A stretch of 64,000 nucleotides of DNA from Pseudothauera lacus (GCF_003034845.1 NZ_PZKC01000005.1:124001-188000), one strand, 5' to 3'. Positions 53,927-62,643 are shown, counted from the stretch's first letter. The notes: generated by a model from the letters alone, not told the origin. A program made the numbers and translations.

Positions 53927-54697
53927 TTACAGGCGGCGCAGGTACTCGCGGGTGAACATGCGCTCGGGGAGGTCGCGCAGGGTCATGGCCTCGTAGGTCA
54001 GCTCAGAGGTCTCGCCGGCCTTGAGGGCGTCTTCCATGATCAGGCGGGTGGGGCGCACGCGCCCGGCCATGGTGCGGAAGTCGGTGTACCGGCAGGTCTT
54101 CAGCAGGCGTCCGGAGAGGGCGTAAAACTCTGCCTTGAGCGGCCAGCCGTTGTCCTCTCGCACCCAGTAGCGCACCCTGGCGTAGGTCACCGTGCGGCTC
54201 ACCGCAGTGAGTTCGAGCACGTCGCAGGGTTGGTCGTCGACGACGTCGCGGCCGCCCAGCACGGGATCGTAATCGCCAGCGAAGTTGGCGCGCGCAAGAT
54301 CGCCGTTGGCGACCTGGCCGGTGAGGCGCTGGGCGAGCGACAGGCGTACCGGTTGTGACACCGAGGGCATGAAGATCCACAGGTCGCGGCCGCGCATGAG
54401 CAGCGCCTGCCCACGCTCCGAGGCCGGCTCCATGGTCAGCACGATGGTGTTCTCGTTGCCGCGCGAGAGCACGCGGTACTTGCGCGCCTCGCCGGCGACA
54501 CCGTCGCTGAAGTTGCGGATGGTGATGTCGGTCTGGAAGCTTTCCTGCGGGAAACGCGTTTCGTCGGCGCGCCGGACGATGCGCCGTGCGGCCTCGTCGC
54601 CACCGTCCGCGGCGCTGGCGCGCACCCACAGCGGCGTGCCGAGGGCGAGCAGGGAGGCCGACAGAAAAAGCCTGCGGGATCGTATGCAATGTGTCAT
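53927..54697 (-). CDS. LolA-like outer-membrane lipoprotein-sorting protein
   Basis: A 256-residue secreted protein with a signal peptide (about 1-30; RRLFLSASLLALGTPLWVRA). The mature part matches the LolA-like lipoprotein-sorting family (PF17131): KYRVLSRGNENTIVLTMEPA, RGQALLMRGRDLWIFMPS, and RLTGQVANGDLARANFAGDY. Members partner with an FtsX-type ABC transporter and a DUF1302-type beta-barrel, and both an ABC ATPase and such a barrel are divergent neighbours here. The ATGs of this gene and the ATPase are 45 bp apart. Confidence 0.8.
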   Translation of the reverse strand: MTHCIRSRRLFLSASLLALGTPLWVRASAADGGDEAARRIVRRADETRFPQESFQTDITIRNFSDGVAGEARKYRVLSRGNENTIVLTMEPASERGQALLMRGRDLWIFMPSVSQPVRLSLAQRLTGQVANGDLARANFAGDYDPVLGGRDVVDDQPCDVLELTAVSRTVTYARVRYWVREDNGWPLKAEFYALSGRLLKTCRYTDFRTMAGRVRPTRLIMEDALKAGETSELTYEAMTLRDLPERMFTREYLRRL

Positions 54698-54742
54698 GGA
54701 TGCTATCCTTATGGCAGTCTCATCTTCAGTGTGGCTCGCGAA

Positions 54743-55489
54743 ATGGCCATCGTACAGGTCGACAACGTCAGCAAGCGCTACCTCCTCGGCGAGCAGGAGG
54801 TGAGTGCGCTTTCCGACGTCTCCCTGGCGGTCGAGCCGGGCGTCTTTCTCGCCATCGCCGGGCCTTCCGGTAGCGGCAAGTCTACCCTGCTCAACATCAT
54901 CGGGTGCATCGACACGCCTTCGAGCGGGCGGGTGCTCATCGATGGCCGCGATGTGTCCGGGCAGACCCCGGACCAGCTCGCCGACCTGCGCGCGCGCACC
55001 ATCGGCTTCATCTTCCAGTCCTTCAACCTGCTGCCGGTGCTGTCGGCCGAAGAGAACGTCGAATACCCGCTGCTGCAGCTGCGCGAGCTCGACCGCGCCG
55101 AGCGTCGCGAGCGTGTGCGCCACTACCTCGGCATGGTCGGGTTGGCCAAGTACGCCCGCCATCGCCCCAACCAGCTCTCCGGTGGCCAGCGCCAGCGCGT
55201 CGCCATCGCCCGTGCGCTGGCCACCCATTCCAAGGTGGTGCTGGCCGATGAGCCCACCGCCAATCTCGACCGCAAGACCGGCGAGAGCATCCTCAAGCTG
55301 ATGAAGGACATCAACCGCAAGTCCGGCACCACCTTCATCTTCTCCACCCACGACCGCCGCGTCATGAACATGGCCGACCGCCTGGTGCGCATCGAGGACG
55401 GTCAGATCACCGCGCTGGGCATGCGCGCAGGCGACAAGTGGGTGTTCGTGCAGGACCGCCGGCCGGCCGGTGAAGACCCCGAAATCTGA
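54743..55489 (+). CDS. LolD/MacB-type ABC transporter ATPase
   Basis: A 248-residue ABC ATPase of the LolD/MacB/FtsE class. Walker A GPSGSGKSTLLNIIG (about 39-53), IGFIFQSFNLLPVLSAEENV, signature QLSGGQRQRVAIARALA and Walker B VVLADEPTANLD. This class always works with an FtsX-fold permease, yet none follows: the next gene starts 16 bp on and is an outer-membrane protein. The permease may be encoded elsewhere or lost. ATG at 54743 chosen by homology; a GTG at 54731 is in frame. Confidence 0.88.
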   Translation: MAIVQVDNVSKRYLLGEQEVSALSDVSLAVEPGVFLAIAGPSGSGKSTLLNIIGCIDTPSSGRVLIDGRDVSGQTPDQLADLRARTIGFIFQSFNLLPVLSAEENVEYPLLQLRELDRAERRERVRHYLGMVGLAKYARHRPNQLSGGQRQRVAIARALATHSKVVLADEPTANLDRKTGESILKLMKDINRKSGTTFIFSTHDRRVMNMADRLVRIEDGQITALGMRAGDKWVFVQDRRPAGEDPEI

Positions 55490-55505
55490 CGACAGGCAAC
55501 AGACC

Positions 55506-56810
55506 ATGAACATCAAACGTGTCCTGCTGGCAATGCTCACCGCCGGCTTCGCGAGCGGCGCCGTGCAGGCGGCCGACGATGACCTCGACGCGCTTTTCGA
55601 TCTGGGGGGCGATGGTGAGGCCGCGCAGGGCGCCCAGCTTTCCGGCTATGCGGAGTTCGGCGGCGCCTACACCTGGCCGCGTGACGGACATTGGTCGAAG
55701 CTGCGCGCGCGGGTCGAACTCGGTCTCAGCGGCCGCCTTGGCGAGCGCAGCCGCTACAAGCTGTCGGCGCGTGCCGATGTCGATGGCGCCCAGGACATGG
55801 AAGGCCACCACTATCCCCGCGCGGTGCAGCGCAACCAGCGCCGCGATCTGTCGATCCGCGAGGCCTACGTCGATTTCGGCGCCGGCGAGTGGGAGTTCCG
55901 CCTCGGCCGCCAGCATGTGGTGTGGGGCGAGATGGTCGGCCTGTTCTTCGCCGACGTGGTTTCCGCGCGTGACCTGCGCGAGTTCTACCTGCCCGAGTTC
56001 GAGGCCTTGCGCATTCCGCAGTGGGCGGCGCGCGCGGAGTACTTTGCCGGCGAGACCCATTTCGAGCTGTTGTGGATTCCGGCCCCGAGCTACGACGAGA
56101 TCGGCAAGCCCGGGGCGGACTTCTATCCCTATCCGCTGCCTGCGGGGATGCGCGTCCGGGAAGAGCGCCCGTCGGCGAGCCTGCGCAACAGCAACTGGGG
56201 CCTGCGCGCCTCGCGTCTGATCGATGGCTGGGATCTGTCGGCTTTCCACTACCAGAGCTACGACGTCTCGCCGACCCTCTACCGGCTTGCTCCGCAGGCC
56301 TTCGAGTTGCGCCATGACCGCATCCGTCAGAGCGGCCTCACGCTCTCCAAGGATCTTGGCAGCATGGTGCTGAAAGGTGAGGCGGTGTACACCCACGGGC
56401 GCAGCTTCGCCACTGCCCGGCCGGGGGCGTCCTTTGGCCTGACGCGCTCGGACACGCTGGACTATGTCGTCGGTGTCGACATTCCGGTGCGCGATGTCTG
56501 GCGGATCAATCTGCAGTACTACGCCCGCGTGTTCTACGATCACGAACGCGGGATGCCCAACGACAGGCACGAGAGTGGCGTCACGCTGCTGGTCAACCGG
56601 CGCTTCGGCGACGACTTCGAGGCCGAGATCCTCTACGTCAGCAGCCTCAACCGCAGCGATTACATGCTGCGTCCGAAGCTGATCTGGAAGATCACTCCGG
56701 AGTGGCGCGGCCAGGTCGGCGTGGATGTCTTTGGCGGTCGTCGCGACGGCATCTTCGGGCGCTACGACGACAGCGACCGCGTCTATGTGGAACTGCGGCG
56801 CTGGTTCTAG
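55506..56810 (+). CDS. DUF1302-like outer-membrane beta-barrel
   Basis: A 434-residue exported protein with a signal peptide (about 1-22, ending VQA-AD). It is rich in alternating beta strands with an acidic start (DDDLDALFDLGG). Stretches FRLGRQHVVWGEMVGLFFAD, then SARDLREFYLPEFEALRIPQ, and the final Phe (RRWF) fit the DUF1302 outer-membrane family, although it is shorter than typical members (500-600). It probably works with the adjacent LolA-like protein and ABC ATPase in moving a lipid or hydrophobic compound. The TAG stop is the start of repeat copy E. Confidence 0.78.
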   Translation: MNIKRVLLAMLTAGFASGAVQAADDDLDALFDLGGDGEAAQGAQLSGYAEFGGAYTWPRDGHWSKLRARVELGLSGRLGERSRYKLSARADVDGAQDMEGHHYPRAVQRNQRRDLSIREAYVDFGAGEWEFRLGRQHVVWGEMVGLFFADVVSARDLREFYLPEFEALRIPQWAARAEYFAGETHFELLWIPAPSYDEIGKPGADFYPYPLPAGMRVREERPSASLRNSNWGLRASRLIDGWDLSAFHYQSYDVSPTLYRLAPQAFELRHDRIRQSGLTLSKDLGSMVLKGEAVYTHGRSFATARPGASFGLTRSDTLDYVVGVDIPVRDVWRINLQYYARVFYDHERGMPNDRHESGVTLLVNRRFGDDFEAEILYVSSLNRSDYMLRPKLIWKITPEWRGQVGVDVFGGRRDGIFGRYDDSDRVYVELRRWF

Positions 56811-56920
56811 CCCGCATTTCTCACACCGTCCCTACTGCGGGTGCCGATACGCTCGCCGTGGCACGAGGGACGGCGGCGTGCTACGTTGAACGCATCGGCA
56901 CCCGCAGCAGGGGCGGTGCC
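56807..56920. repeat. Palindromic intergenic repeat, copy E (chimeric, same end on both sides)
   Basis: Starts CTAGCCCGCATTTCTCACAC, giving the TAG stop of the beta-barrel gene. The 42 bases from CACCGTCCCTACTGCGGGTG (56824 on) are repeated as an imperfect reverse complement ending CACCCGCAGCAGGGGCGGTG (about 56878-56918). Both halves therefore derive from the same end of the element, joined head to head; the outer right terminus is missing. Lies between converging genes. Confidence 0.85.
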
Positions 56921-56922
56921 AT

Positions 56923-57666
56923 TCAGGAGAGCAGGGCGGTGGGGCAGAGCAGGCGCTCGGCAAGCGCGCGCTGCTCGTCCTCGGACATGAACAGGCGGTA
57001 CAGGCTGCGGTCGCTGCCGCGCGCGCGGATGCGCTGTTCGGCATCATGCAGGGGGAGGTGGAGCAGCACCGCGGGGGCGCCGACGCGGGGGCAGATGCAC
57101 TCCGGGCCGGCTTCGCGGTAACCCAGCATGCGGCGGTAGAAGGCGCTGTGACGGGGGTGGACCTCAATGAAGAGATCGGTCATGCCGTGCACCAGGCGGG
57201 CGAGGATGAAAGTGAGGTGAAATAGGCGGGCGATGGCCTCGTTGGAGCTGCGCGCCGGGTCCATGGCCAGGCGGGTGACCTCGCAGACGCGTCCGCCGGC
57301 CCGTCGCACGGCGTCGATCTGGGGGCCATAGAGGCTTTCGGCAAGCAGGCCGGTGGCGCCGTCAAGGCCCAGGGTGAGGGTGCCGAAGACCTCGCCGCCG
57401 CTGTCGCAGGCCGCCAGCGTGGTCTGCCCGGTCTGTGCCGTGGCGTGCGCATGGCTGGCATACAGGCCGCGGTGGGCATACAGTCTTTCGACCAGTTCGC
57501 TGGTACGCGTGCGCAGCAGCTCGCAGTGGTCGGCAAAGCGGATGCTGTAGTCCTTGCCGAGGAGCCTGAAACTGCCTTGGGCGGTGGATGGCGGGGCGGC
57601 GTGTGCCGGCCGGAAGGCGCGGACGCGGTCGTGTGGTGAGGCAGTGTCGAGCTGCATGCCGGGCAT
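56923..57666 (-). CDS. PEP-CTERM/exosortase-associated acyltransferase (FeeM-like)
   Basis: A 247-residue acyltransferase with a GNAT/LuxI-like core. It shows RFADHCELLRTRTSELVERL, CEVTRLAMDPA (the conserved E-x-T-R-x-x-x region of FeeM-type N-acyl amino acid synthases, about 127-137), DLFIEVHPRHSAFYRRMLGY and a C-terminal PLHDAEQRI. It fits the exosortase-system-associated acyltransferase family (TIGR03694-like). By family it would transfer an acyl chain from acyl-ACP to an amino compound; the product is unknown. Divergent from the EPS export operon. The start could also be the Met three codons in. Confidence 0.82.
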   Translation of the reverse strand: MPGMQLDTASPHDRVRAFRPAHAAPPSTAQGSFRLLGKDYSIRFADHCELLRTRTSELVERLYAHRGLYASHAHATAQTGQTTLAACDSGGEVFGTLTLGLDGATGLLAESLYGPQIDAVRRAGGRVCEVTRLAMDPARSSNEAIARLFHLTFILARLVHGMTDLFIEVHPRHSAFYRRMLGYREAGPECICPRVGAPAVLLHLPLHDAEQRIRARGSDRSLYRLFMSEDEQRALAERLLCPTALLS

Positions 57667-57838
57667 TCAGTTTGCCGCCATCATGATGGTACGAATGCTT
57701 GAAACTTTAGCCTTGGGTTTCATCGGGTGCTGTAACGGGTTGTGTAATTGTTCCTGTGAAGGCTCGTAACAGTCCGATAGCATGTTCATAATATACGACT
57801 CGCAGGATGTCGTCCTGAGCGAAAAGGGGAATCTGACC

Positions 57839-58471
57839 ATGGTGATGATTGCAAGTGGCTGGGGCGCGCGTCTGCGCAAGGTCTTTCTGGTTGCGCTGGG
57901 GGCTGCGCTGCTCGGCGGCTGCGCATCGAGCTATCCGCCGGCGCCCGTGCAGGCGGCCGATGCGGAGTACAACTACGTGATCGGACCGGGCGACACGGTG
58001 AATATCGTCGTCTGGCGCAATCCGGAGCTGTCGATGTCGGTGCCGGTGCGCCCCGACGGCAAGATCACCACGCCGCTGGTCGAGGACCTCCCCGCCATCG
58101 GCAAGGACGCCACCACGCTGGCGCGCGACATTGAACAAGCGCTTGCCAAGTACATCCGCGAGCCGGTGGTGACGGTGATCGTCACCAGCTTCGTCGGCCC
58201 CTACAGCGAACAGATCCGTGTCGTCGGCGAGGCGGCGCGCCCGCAGATCCTGCCTTATGTGCAGAAGATGACCCTGCTTGACGTAATGATCGCGGTAGGC
58301 GGCATGACCGAGTTTGCCGATGGCAACCGTGCCTCCATCCTGCGCGCCGGCGAGGGTGGCAGCACGCAGTACAGCGTGCGTATCCGTGACCTCATCAAGC
58401 GCGGCGACGTTTCCGCCAACGTCGAGATGCAGCCCGGCGATGTGCTGATCATTCCGCAAAGCTGGTTCTGA
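57839..58471 (+). CDS. XrtA/PEP-CTERM system polysaccharide export lipoprotein
   Basis: A 210-residue outer-membrane export protein (Wza/GumB type). Lipobox LLGGCASS (Cys at about 27), Poly_export domain NYVIGPGDTVNIVVWRNPEL (about 44-63), then a SLBB domain with IRVVGEAARPQILPYVQK and the closing MQPGDVLIIPQSWF. It forms the exit channel for the exopolysaccharide. ATG at 57839 has AAGGGG nine bases upstream; a small hairpin (57800-57822) lies just before it. First gene of the EPS run. Confidence 0.9.
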   Translation: MVMIASGWGARLRKVFLVALGAALLGGCASSYPPAPVQAADAEYNYVIGPGDTVNIVVWRNPELSMSVPVRPDGKITTPLVEDLPAIGKDATTLARDIEQALAKYIREPVVTVIVTSFVGPYSEQIRVVGEAARPQILPYVQKMTLLDVMIAVGGMTEFADGNRASILRAGEGGSTQYSVRIRDLIKRGDVSANVEMQPGDVLIIPQSWF

Positions 58472-58527
58472 GCGTGAGCTGCGGGCATTTCTGGCAACGC
58501 CGCGCGCGGCACACGACGGATTGAACG

Positions 58528-60072
58528 ATGGAAGATCTACTCCGGCAGGGTATCGGCCTGCTGCGTGGCATGTGGCGTTTCCGCTGGTGGGGGCTGGCGC
58601 TGACCTGGGTGGTCGGTGCCGCCGCCGCGGTGGTGATCTACCTGATGCCCGACCGCTACGAGTCCACCGCGCGGGTGTACGTCGATACGCAATCGGTACT
58701 GCGTCCGCTGATGTCGGGGCTGGCCGTGCAGCCCAACCTCGATCAGCAGATCGCCATCCTCAGTCGCACCCTGATCACCCGCCCGAACGTCGAAAAGCTG
58801 ATCACCATGGCCGATCTCGACCTTGAGGTGAGTAATCCGGTGCAGCGCGAGAAGCTCATTGCCGACCTCACCAAGGGCCTTCAGGTACGGGCGGCCGGGC
58901 GCGACAACCTGTTCACCCTGGCCTTCCAGGATGGTGATGCCCAGCGCGCCCAGCGCGTGGTGCAGTCGCTGGTGTCGCTGTTCGTCGAATCCGGCCTCAT
59001 CAGCAAGCGTCAGGACACCGATGCCGCACGGCGCTTCATCGAGGAGCAGATCCGCAACTACGAGGAGAAGCTCACCAGCGCCGAGAACCGTCTCAAGGAG
59101 TTCCGTCTGCGCAACATGGGGCTGCTCGGCGATGGTGGCCGCGACTACGTCACGCAGCTTGCCGGTGTCCGTACCCAGCTCGACCAGGCCCGTCTGGAGC
59201 TGCGCGAGGCGATCAACTCGCGCGATTCCCTGCAGCGCCAGCTGCACGGCGAGGAGCCGGTGCTGCTGCCGCAGACACCGAACACCTCGGCCGTTTCCAT
59301 TCCGGAGATCGACGGGCGCATCGACGCCATGCGCAAGAACCTCGATGCGCTGTTGCAGCGCTATACCGAATCCCATCCCGACGTGATCGGCACGCGCCGT
59401 GTCATCGAGGACCTCGAAGCCCAGAAGCAGCAGGAGATCGAGCTGCGTCGTCAGGCCGGGCCCGGCCAGTTCGGTTCGCTCAACGCCAATCCGGTGTTCC
59501 AGCAGATGCGCCTGGCGCTGTCGGAGACCGAGGCCCGCATCGCTTCGCTGCAGGCCCGTGTCAGTGAGTTCGAGGGCCGCCAGGCCGATCTGCGCGCCTC
59601 CGCCGAGTTGCTGCCCAAGATCGAGGCCGAGCTGGCCCAGCTCAACCGTGACTACGACATCCACAAGCGCAACTACGAAGGCCTGGTGCAGCGCCGCGAG
59701 TCGGCCAACATCTCGGTGGAGATGGATGCCCAGTCGGGGATCGCCGAGTTCCGCGTGATCGATCCGCCCAGCCTGCCGTTGCGCCCTGCGGCCCCCAATC
59801 GCGTACTGCTGATGCTCGCCGCCGGGGTTGCCGCGCTCGGTGCCGGTGGTGCGCTGACCTTCCTGATCAGCCAGCTGCGCCCGACCTTTGCCGATGGCCG
59901 CAGCCTGCGCGAGATTACCGGGCTGCCGGTGCTCGGCAGTGTCTCGAAGGTGCCCGACCCGCAGCGCAATGTCGCCCGCCGCCGTGATCTGCTGGCTTTC
60001 GGCGGCGGGCTGGCGACCTACGGGTTGGCGGTGGCTGCGGTCAGCGTGGCCTTGCAGATGATGCAGGGGTGA
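58528..60072 (+). CDS. XrtA system chain-length determinant protein (Wzc/GumC N-terminal type)
   Basis: A 514-residue polysaccharide co-polymerase. Two TM helices (about 20-40 and 425-445) bracket a periplasmic domain with Wzz fold (ESTARVYVDTQSVLRPLMSG at about 49-68) and long coiled coils (about 165-230 and 270-390). It fits the PEP-CTERM chain-length family (TIGR03007-like). It has no kinase domain; the kinase is the next gene, so together they form a split Wzc. A third hydrophobic stretch closes the C-terminus (about 490-510). Confidence 0.9.
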   Translation: MEDLLRQGIGLLRGMWRFRWWGLALTWVVGAAAAVVIYLMPDRYESTARVYVDTQSVLRPLMSGLAVQPNLDQQIAILSRTLITRPNVEKLITMADLDLEVSNPVQREKLIADLTKGLQVRAAGRDNLFTLAFQDGDAQRAQRVVQSLVSLFVESGLISKRQDTDAARRFIEEQIRNYEEKLTSAENRLKEFRLRNMGLLGDGGRDYVTQLAGVRTQLDQARLELREAINSRDSLQRQLHGEEPVLLPQTPNTSAVSIPEIDGRIDAMRKNLDALLQRYTESHPDVIGTRRVIEDLEAQKQQEIELRRQAGPGQFGSLNANPVFQQMRLALSETEARIASLQARVSEFEGRQADLRASAELLPKIEAELAQLNRDYDIHKRNYEGLVQRRESANISVEMDAQSGIAEFRVIDPPSLPLRPAAPNRVLLMLAAGVAALGAGGALTFLISQLRPTFADGRSLREITGLPVLGSVSKVPDPQRNVARRRDLLAFGGGLATYGLAVAAVSVALQMMQG

Positions 60073-60121
60073 CGCCAATGATTGCCCTGCCCAACCACCG
60101 CAACAGCCACGGAGTATGCCG

Positions 60122-61087
60122 ATGAGCCTGATCGAAAAAGCCGCCGAGCGGCTGGAAAAGCTCAAGCAGGCCGGCGCGGTGCCGTCTGCCGAGCCTGCCG
60201 TTGCCGCACCGGCTCCTGCACCCGTGGCCGCAGCCCCGGCGGCGCAGGCCACTGCGCCTCAGAGTGCCGCCCCGACCCCTTCCTCTGCGCCTGCCGCCGA
60301 GGCCGCGCCACGCCCGGTCGCGCGCAGCGTACGCATCGACCTGCTGCGTCTGGCCGAGTCCGGGATGGTCACCCCCGACCAGCCGCGCTCGCCGATCGCC
60401 GAGGAATACCGCGTCATCAAGCGGCCGCTGCTGCGCAATGCGCAGGGCAAGGGCGCCGCGGCGGTGGAAAACGGCAACCTGATCATGGTGTCGAGCGCCC
60501 TGCCGGGCGAAGGGAAGTCCTTTACCGCCATCAATCTGGCGATCAGCATTGCCATGGAGCTCGATCACACCGTGCTGCTGGTCGATGCCGACGTCTCCAA
60601 GCCCTCGGTGCTGCAGCGCCTCGGCCTGCAGCCCGAGCGCGGGCTGATGGACGTGCTCACCGGCCAGGCCGGGGTCGCCGACGTGCTGCTGCGCACCAAC
60701 ATCGAGAAGCTCTCCATCCTTCCTGCGGGCATGCCGCAGCAGCGCGCCACCGAGTTGCTGGCCTCGGAAGCGATGAACAACCTGCTCGAAGAAATGGCCC
60801 AGCGCTACGCCGAGCGTGTGATCATCTTCGATTCCCCGCCCTTGCTGGTTACCACCGAAGCGCGCGAGCTGGCCACCCACATGGGCCAGGTCGTGCTGGT
60901 GGTGGAAGCAGGGCGCACCACCCATGCCACCGTCCGTCAGGCGCTGGCCAACATCGAGAACTGCCCGATCAAGCTGCTGGTGCTCAACAAGGCCGGCGAG
61001 CGCGGTAGCGGCGGTTACTACGGATACGGGTACGGCTATGGCTATGGTCACAGTGGCAGCGACAACGAGCGTGCGAATGCAGCCTGA
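60122..61087 (+). CDS. XrtA-associated tyrosine autokinase (BY-kinase)
   Basis: A 321-residue bacterial tyrosine kinase. An Ala/Pro-rich linker (about 18-65), Walker A SALPGEGKSFTAINLAIS (about 125-142), Walker A' VLLVDADVSKPSVLQRLGL and Walker B RVIIFDSPPLLVT. The C-terminal tail GGYYGYGYGYGYGHSG (about 296-311) is the tyrosine cluster that BY-kinases autophosphorylate to control polymer length. ATG at 60122 preferred over 60116 for its spacing from CGGAG. The stop lies inside the next gene. Confidence 0.9.
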   Translation: MSLIEKAAERLEKLKQAGAVPSAEPAVAAPAPAPVAAAPAAQATAPQSAAPTPSSAPAAEAAPRPVARSVRIDLLRLAESGMVTPDQPRSPIAEEYRVIKRPLLRNAQGKGAAAVENGNLIMVSSALPGEGKSFTAINLAISIAMELDHTVLLVDADVSKPSVLQRLGLQPERGLMDVLTGQAGVADVLLRTNIEKLSILPAGMPQQRATELLASEAMNNLLEEMAQRYAERVIIFDSPPLLVTTEARELATHMGQVVLVVEAGRTTHATVRQALANIENCPIKLLVLNKAGERGSGGYYGYGYGYGYGHSGSDNERANAA

Positions 61088-62597
61088 ACGCCACCGCCCG
61101 GGTGGCCATCTGCGCCTGCTGGCAGCGGCGGTGATGGCATTCAGTGCGGCCGCGGCAGCGGCCCAGCAGGTGCGCATCGATCCCCATGTGCAGACTCGCC
61201 TGACCTGGACCGACAATGCCGCGGCGGCGTCGCGCGACATCGGCAGTGGCTGGATTGCCGAGGTTTCCCCGGGGGTGTCGATAGCCCGTGACGGCGGGCG
61301 GGTGAGCGGCCGCATGGACCTCAGCCTGCGCAATCTCGTCGACAGCGCCGACAGCGACCGCAACGCCTCCTACCTGGCCATGCGCGGCCGCGGCCAGATC
61401 GAGGCCGTCGAGGATCTCCTCTTCGTCGATGTCGATGCCTCCATCAGCCGTGACAACCCCTCGCTGTTCGGTGGACGCAGCCGCGACGACTATCTCAGTG
61501 CCTCGCGCAGCAACCAGGTACGCAGCCTCGGCATTGCCCCGCGCCTGCAACTGCGCTTCGGCGACACCGCCGGCGTGCTGAGCTATCAGGCGCGCTGGCT
61601 GGACAGCGAGCGCGCCACCAACGACCAGCGCCTTGGCCAGTGGTCGGCCAGTCTGGGCAATGCCACCGCCTTCGGGGTCTTCGGCTGGGGGGTGAACTAC
61701 CAGCGCAGCGACACCGCCTATGGTGGCAGCGGCAGTCCCGACGTCACTCAGGAAGTGGCCCGAGCCACCCTTTTCATCAACGTCACCCCGCAGTTCCGCC
61801 TGCGTGCCATCGGCGGACGCGAGGAGAACGACTACGCCGTGCGCCGCGGTGAGCGTGGCACCATCGTCGGGGGCGGGTTCGACTGGAACCCCAGCCCGCG
61901 CACCCAGGTCGCCGGCTCCACCGAGAAGCGCATCTTCGGACGCGGGCACGACCTGCGCATCAACCATCGTCGCGCGCGCTCGGCCTGGGAGCTGGGCTGG
62001 TCGCGCGACATCTCGTCGTCGCTGCAGAACCTCGCGTCGATCTACGACGATCCGGTGTTCCGCCTCTTCTACGAGGCGCTGGCAGCCTCCGAGCCCGATC
62101 CCGTCGAGCGCGAACGCCTGACCCGCGAGCTGTTGCAGACCCTCGGCTACGGTTCCGGGGGGCTGCGCGACAGTGTGGTATCGACCAGTTATTTCGTCGA
62201 TCGCCGCCTGCGTGCGGGCTTTTCCCTCATCGGTGCGCGCAACGTGCTCAGTTTCAGCTTTACGCGTTCCGACCGCGAGCGCCTTGGCACGGTGAGCTTC
62301 ATCAACGCCCTCGACGACTTCTCGCAGTACGAGCGCGTGCGCGAGCGCAGTGCGGCGGTCACCTTCAACCATCGCCTCAGCCCGAACAGTTCGCTCAATG
62401 TCTCGGCAAGCCGTTCGCATGCCAGCGGGCGGGGCGGGGGCGATGCGGAAACCCGGCGCACGCTGTACAGCCTCGGCCTTACCACCAGCCTGGGGCCGCA
62501 GACCAGCGCCGGGCTGAGCTACCGCCGCCAGATCTCCCGCGGCAGCAGCGAGTTCACCGAGAACGCCCTCAGCGCCACGTTCGGGATGCGCTTCTGA
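61077..62597 (+). CDS. PEP-CTERM system-associated outer-membrane beta-barrel (TIGR03016-like)
   Basis: A 506-residue exported protein. Signal peptide (about 1-28; LLAAAVMAFSAAAAAAQQ) and an array of amphipathic strands ending in MRF with terminal Phe, as outer-membrane barrels do. RIDPHVQTRLTWTDNAA and SPGVSIARDGGRVSGRMDLS are recognisable family regions. It always accompanies exosortase-A EPS clusters; probably a secretion or assembly barrel. Overlaps the kinase gene by 11 bp. Confidence 0.85.
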   Translation: MQPERHRPGGHLRLLAAAVMAFSAAAAAAQQVRIDPHVQTRLTWTDNAAAASRDIGSGWIAEVSPGVSIARDGGRVSGRMDLSLRNLVDSADSDRNASYLAMRGRGQIEAVEDLLFVDVDASISRDNPSLFGGRSRDDYLSASRSNQVRSLGIAPRLQLRFGDTAGVLSYQARWLDSERATNDQRLGQWSASLGNATAFGVFGWGVNYQRSDTAYGGSGSPDVTQEVARATLFINVTPQFRLRAIGGREENDYAVRRGERGTIVGGGFDWNPSPRTQVAGSTEKRIFGRGHDLRINHRRARSAWELGWSRDISSSLQNLASIYDDPVFRLFYEALAASEPDPVERERLTRELLQTLGYGSGGLRDSVVSTSYFVDRRLRAGFSLIGARNVLSFSFTRSDRERLGTVSFINALDDFSQYERVRERSAAVTFNHRLSPNSSLNVSASRSHASGRGGGDAETRRTLYSLGLTTSLGPQTSAGLSYRRQISRGSSEFTENALSATFGMRF

Positions 62598-62643
62598 GCC
62601 CCCGGCAAAGACCTGCAGGGGCGCCATCAACAGCGGACCATTG

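Noticed and set aside
57667-57838. A sigma-54 promoter for the exopolysaccharide operon
   Set aside because: No GG-N10-GC pair at -24/-12 was found in the region; only AT-rich sequence near 57787-57794 hints at a sigma70-type -10.
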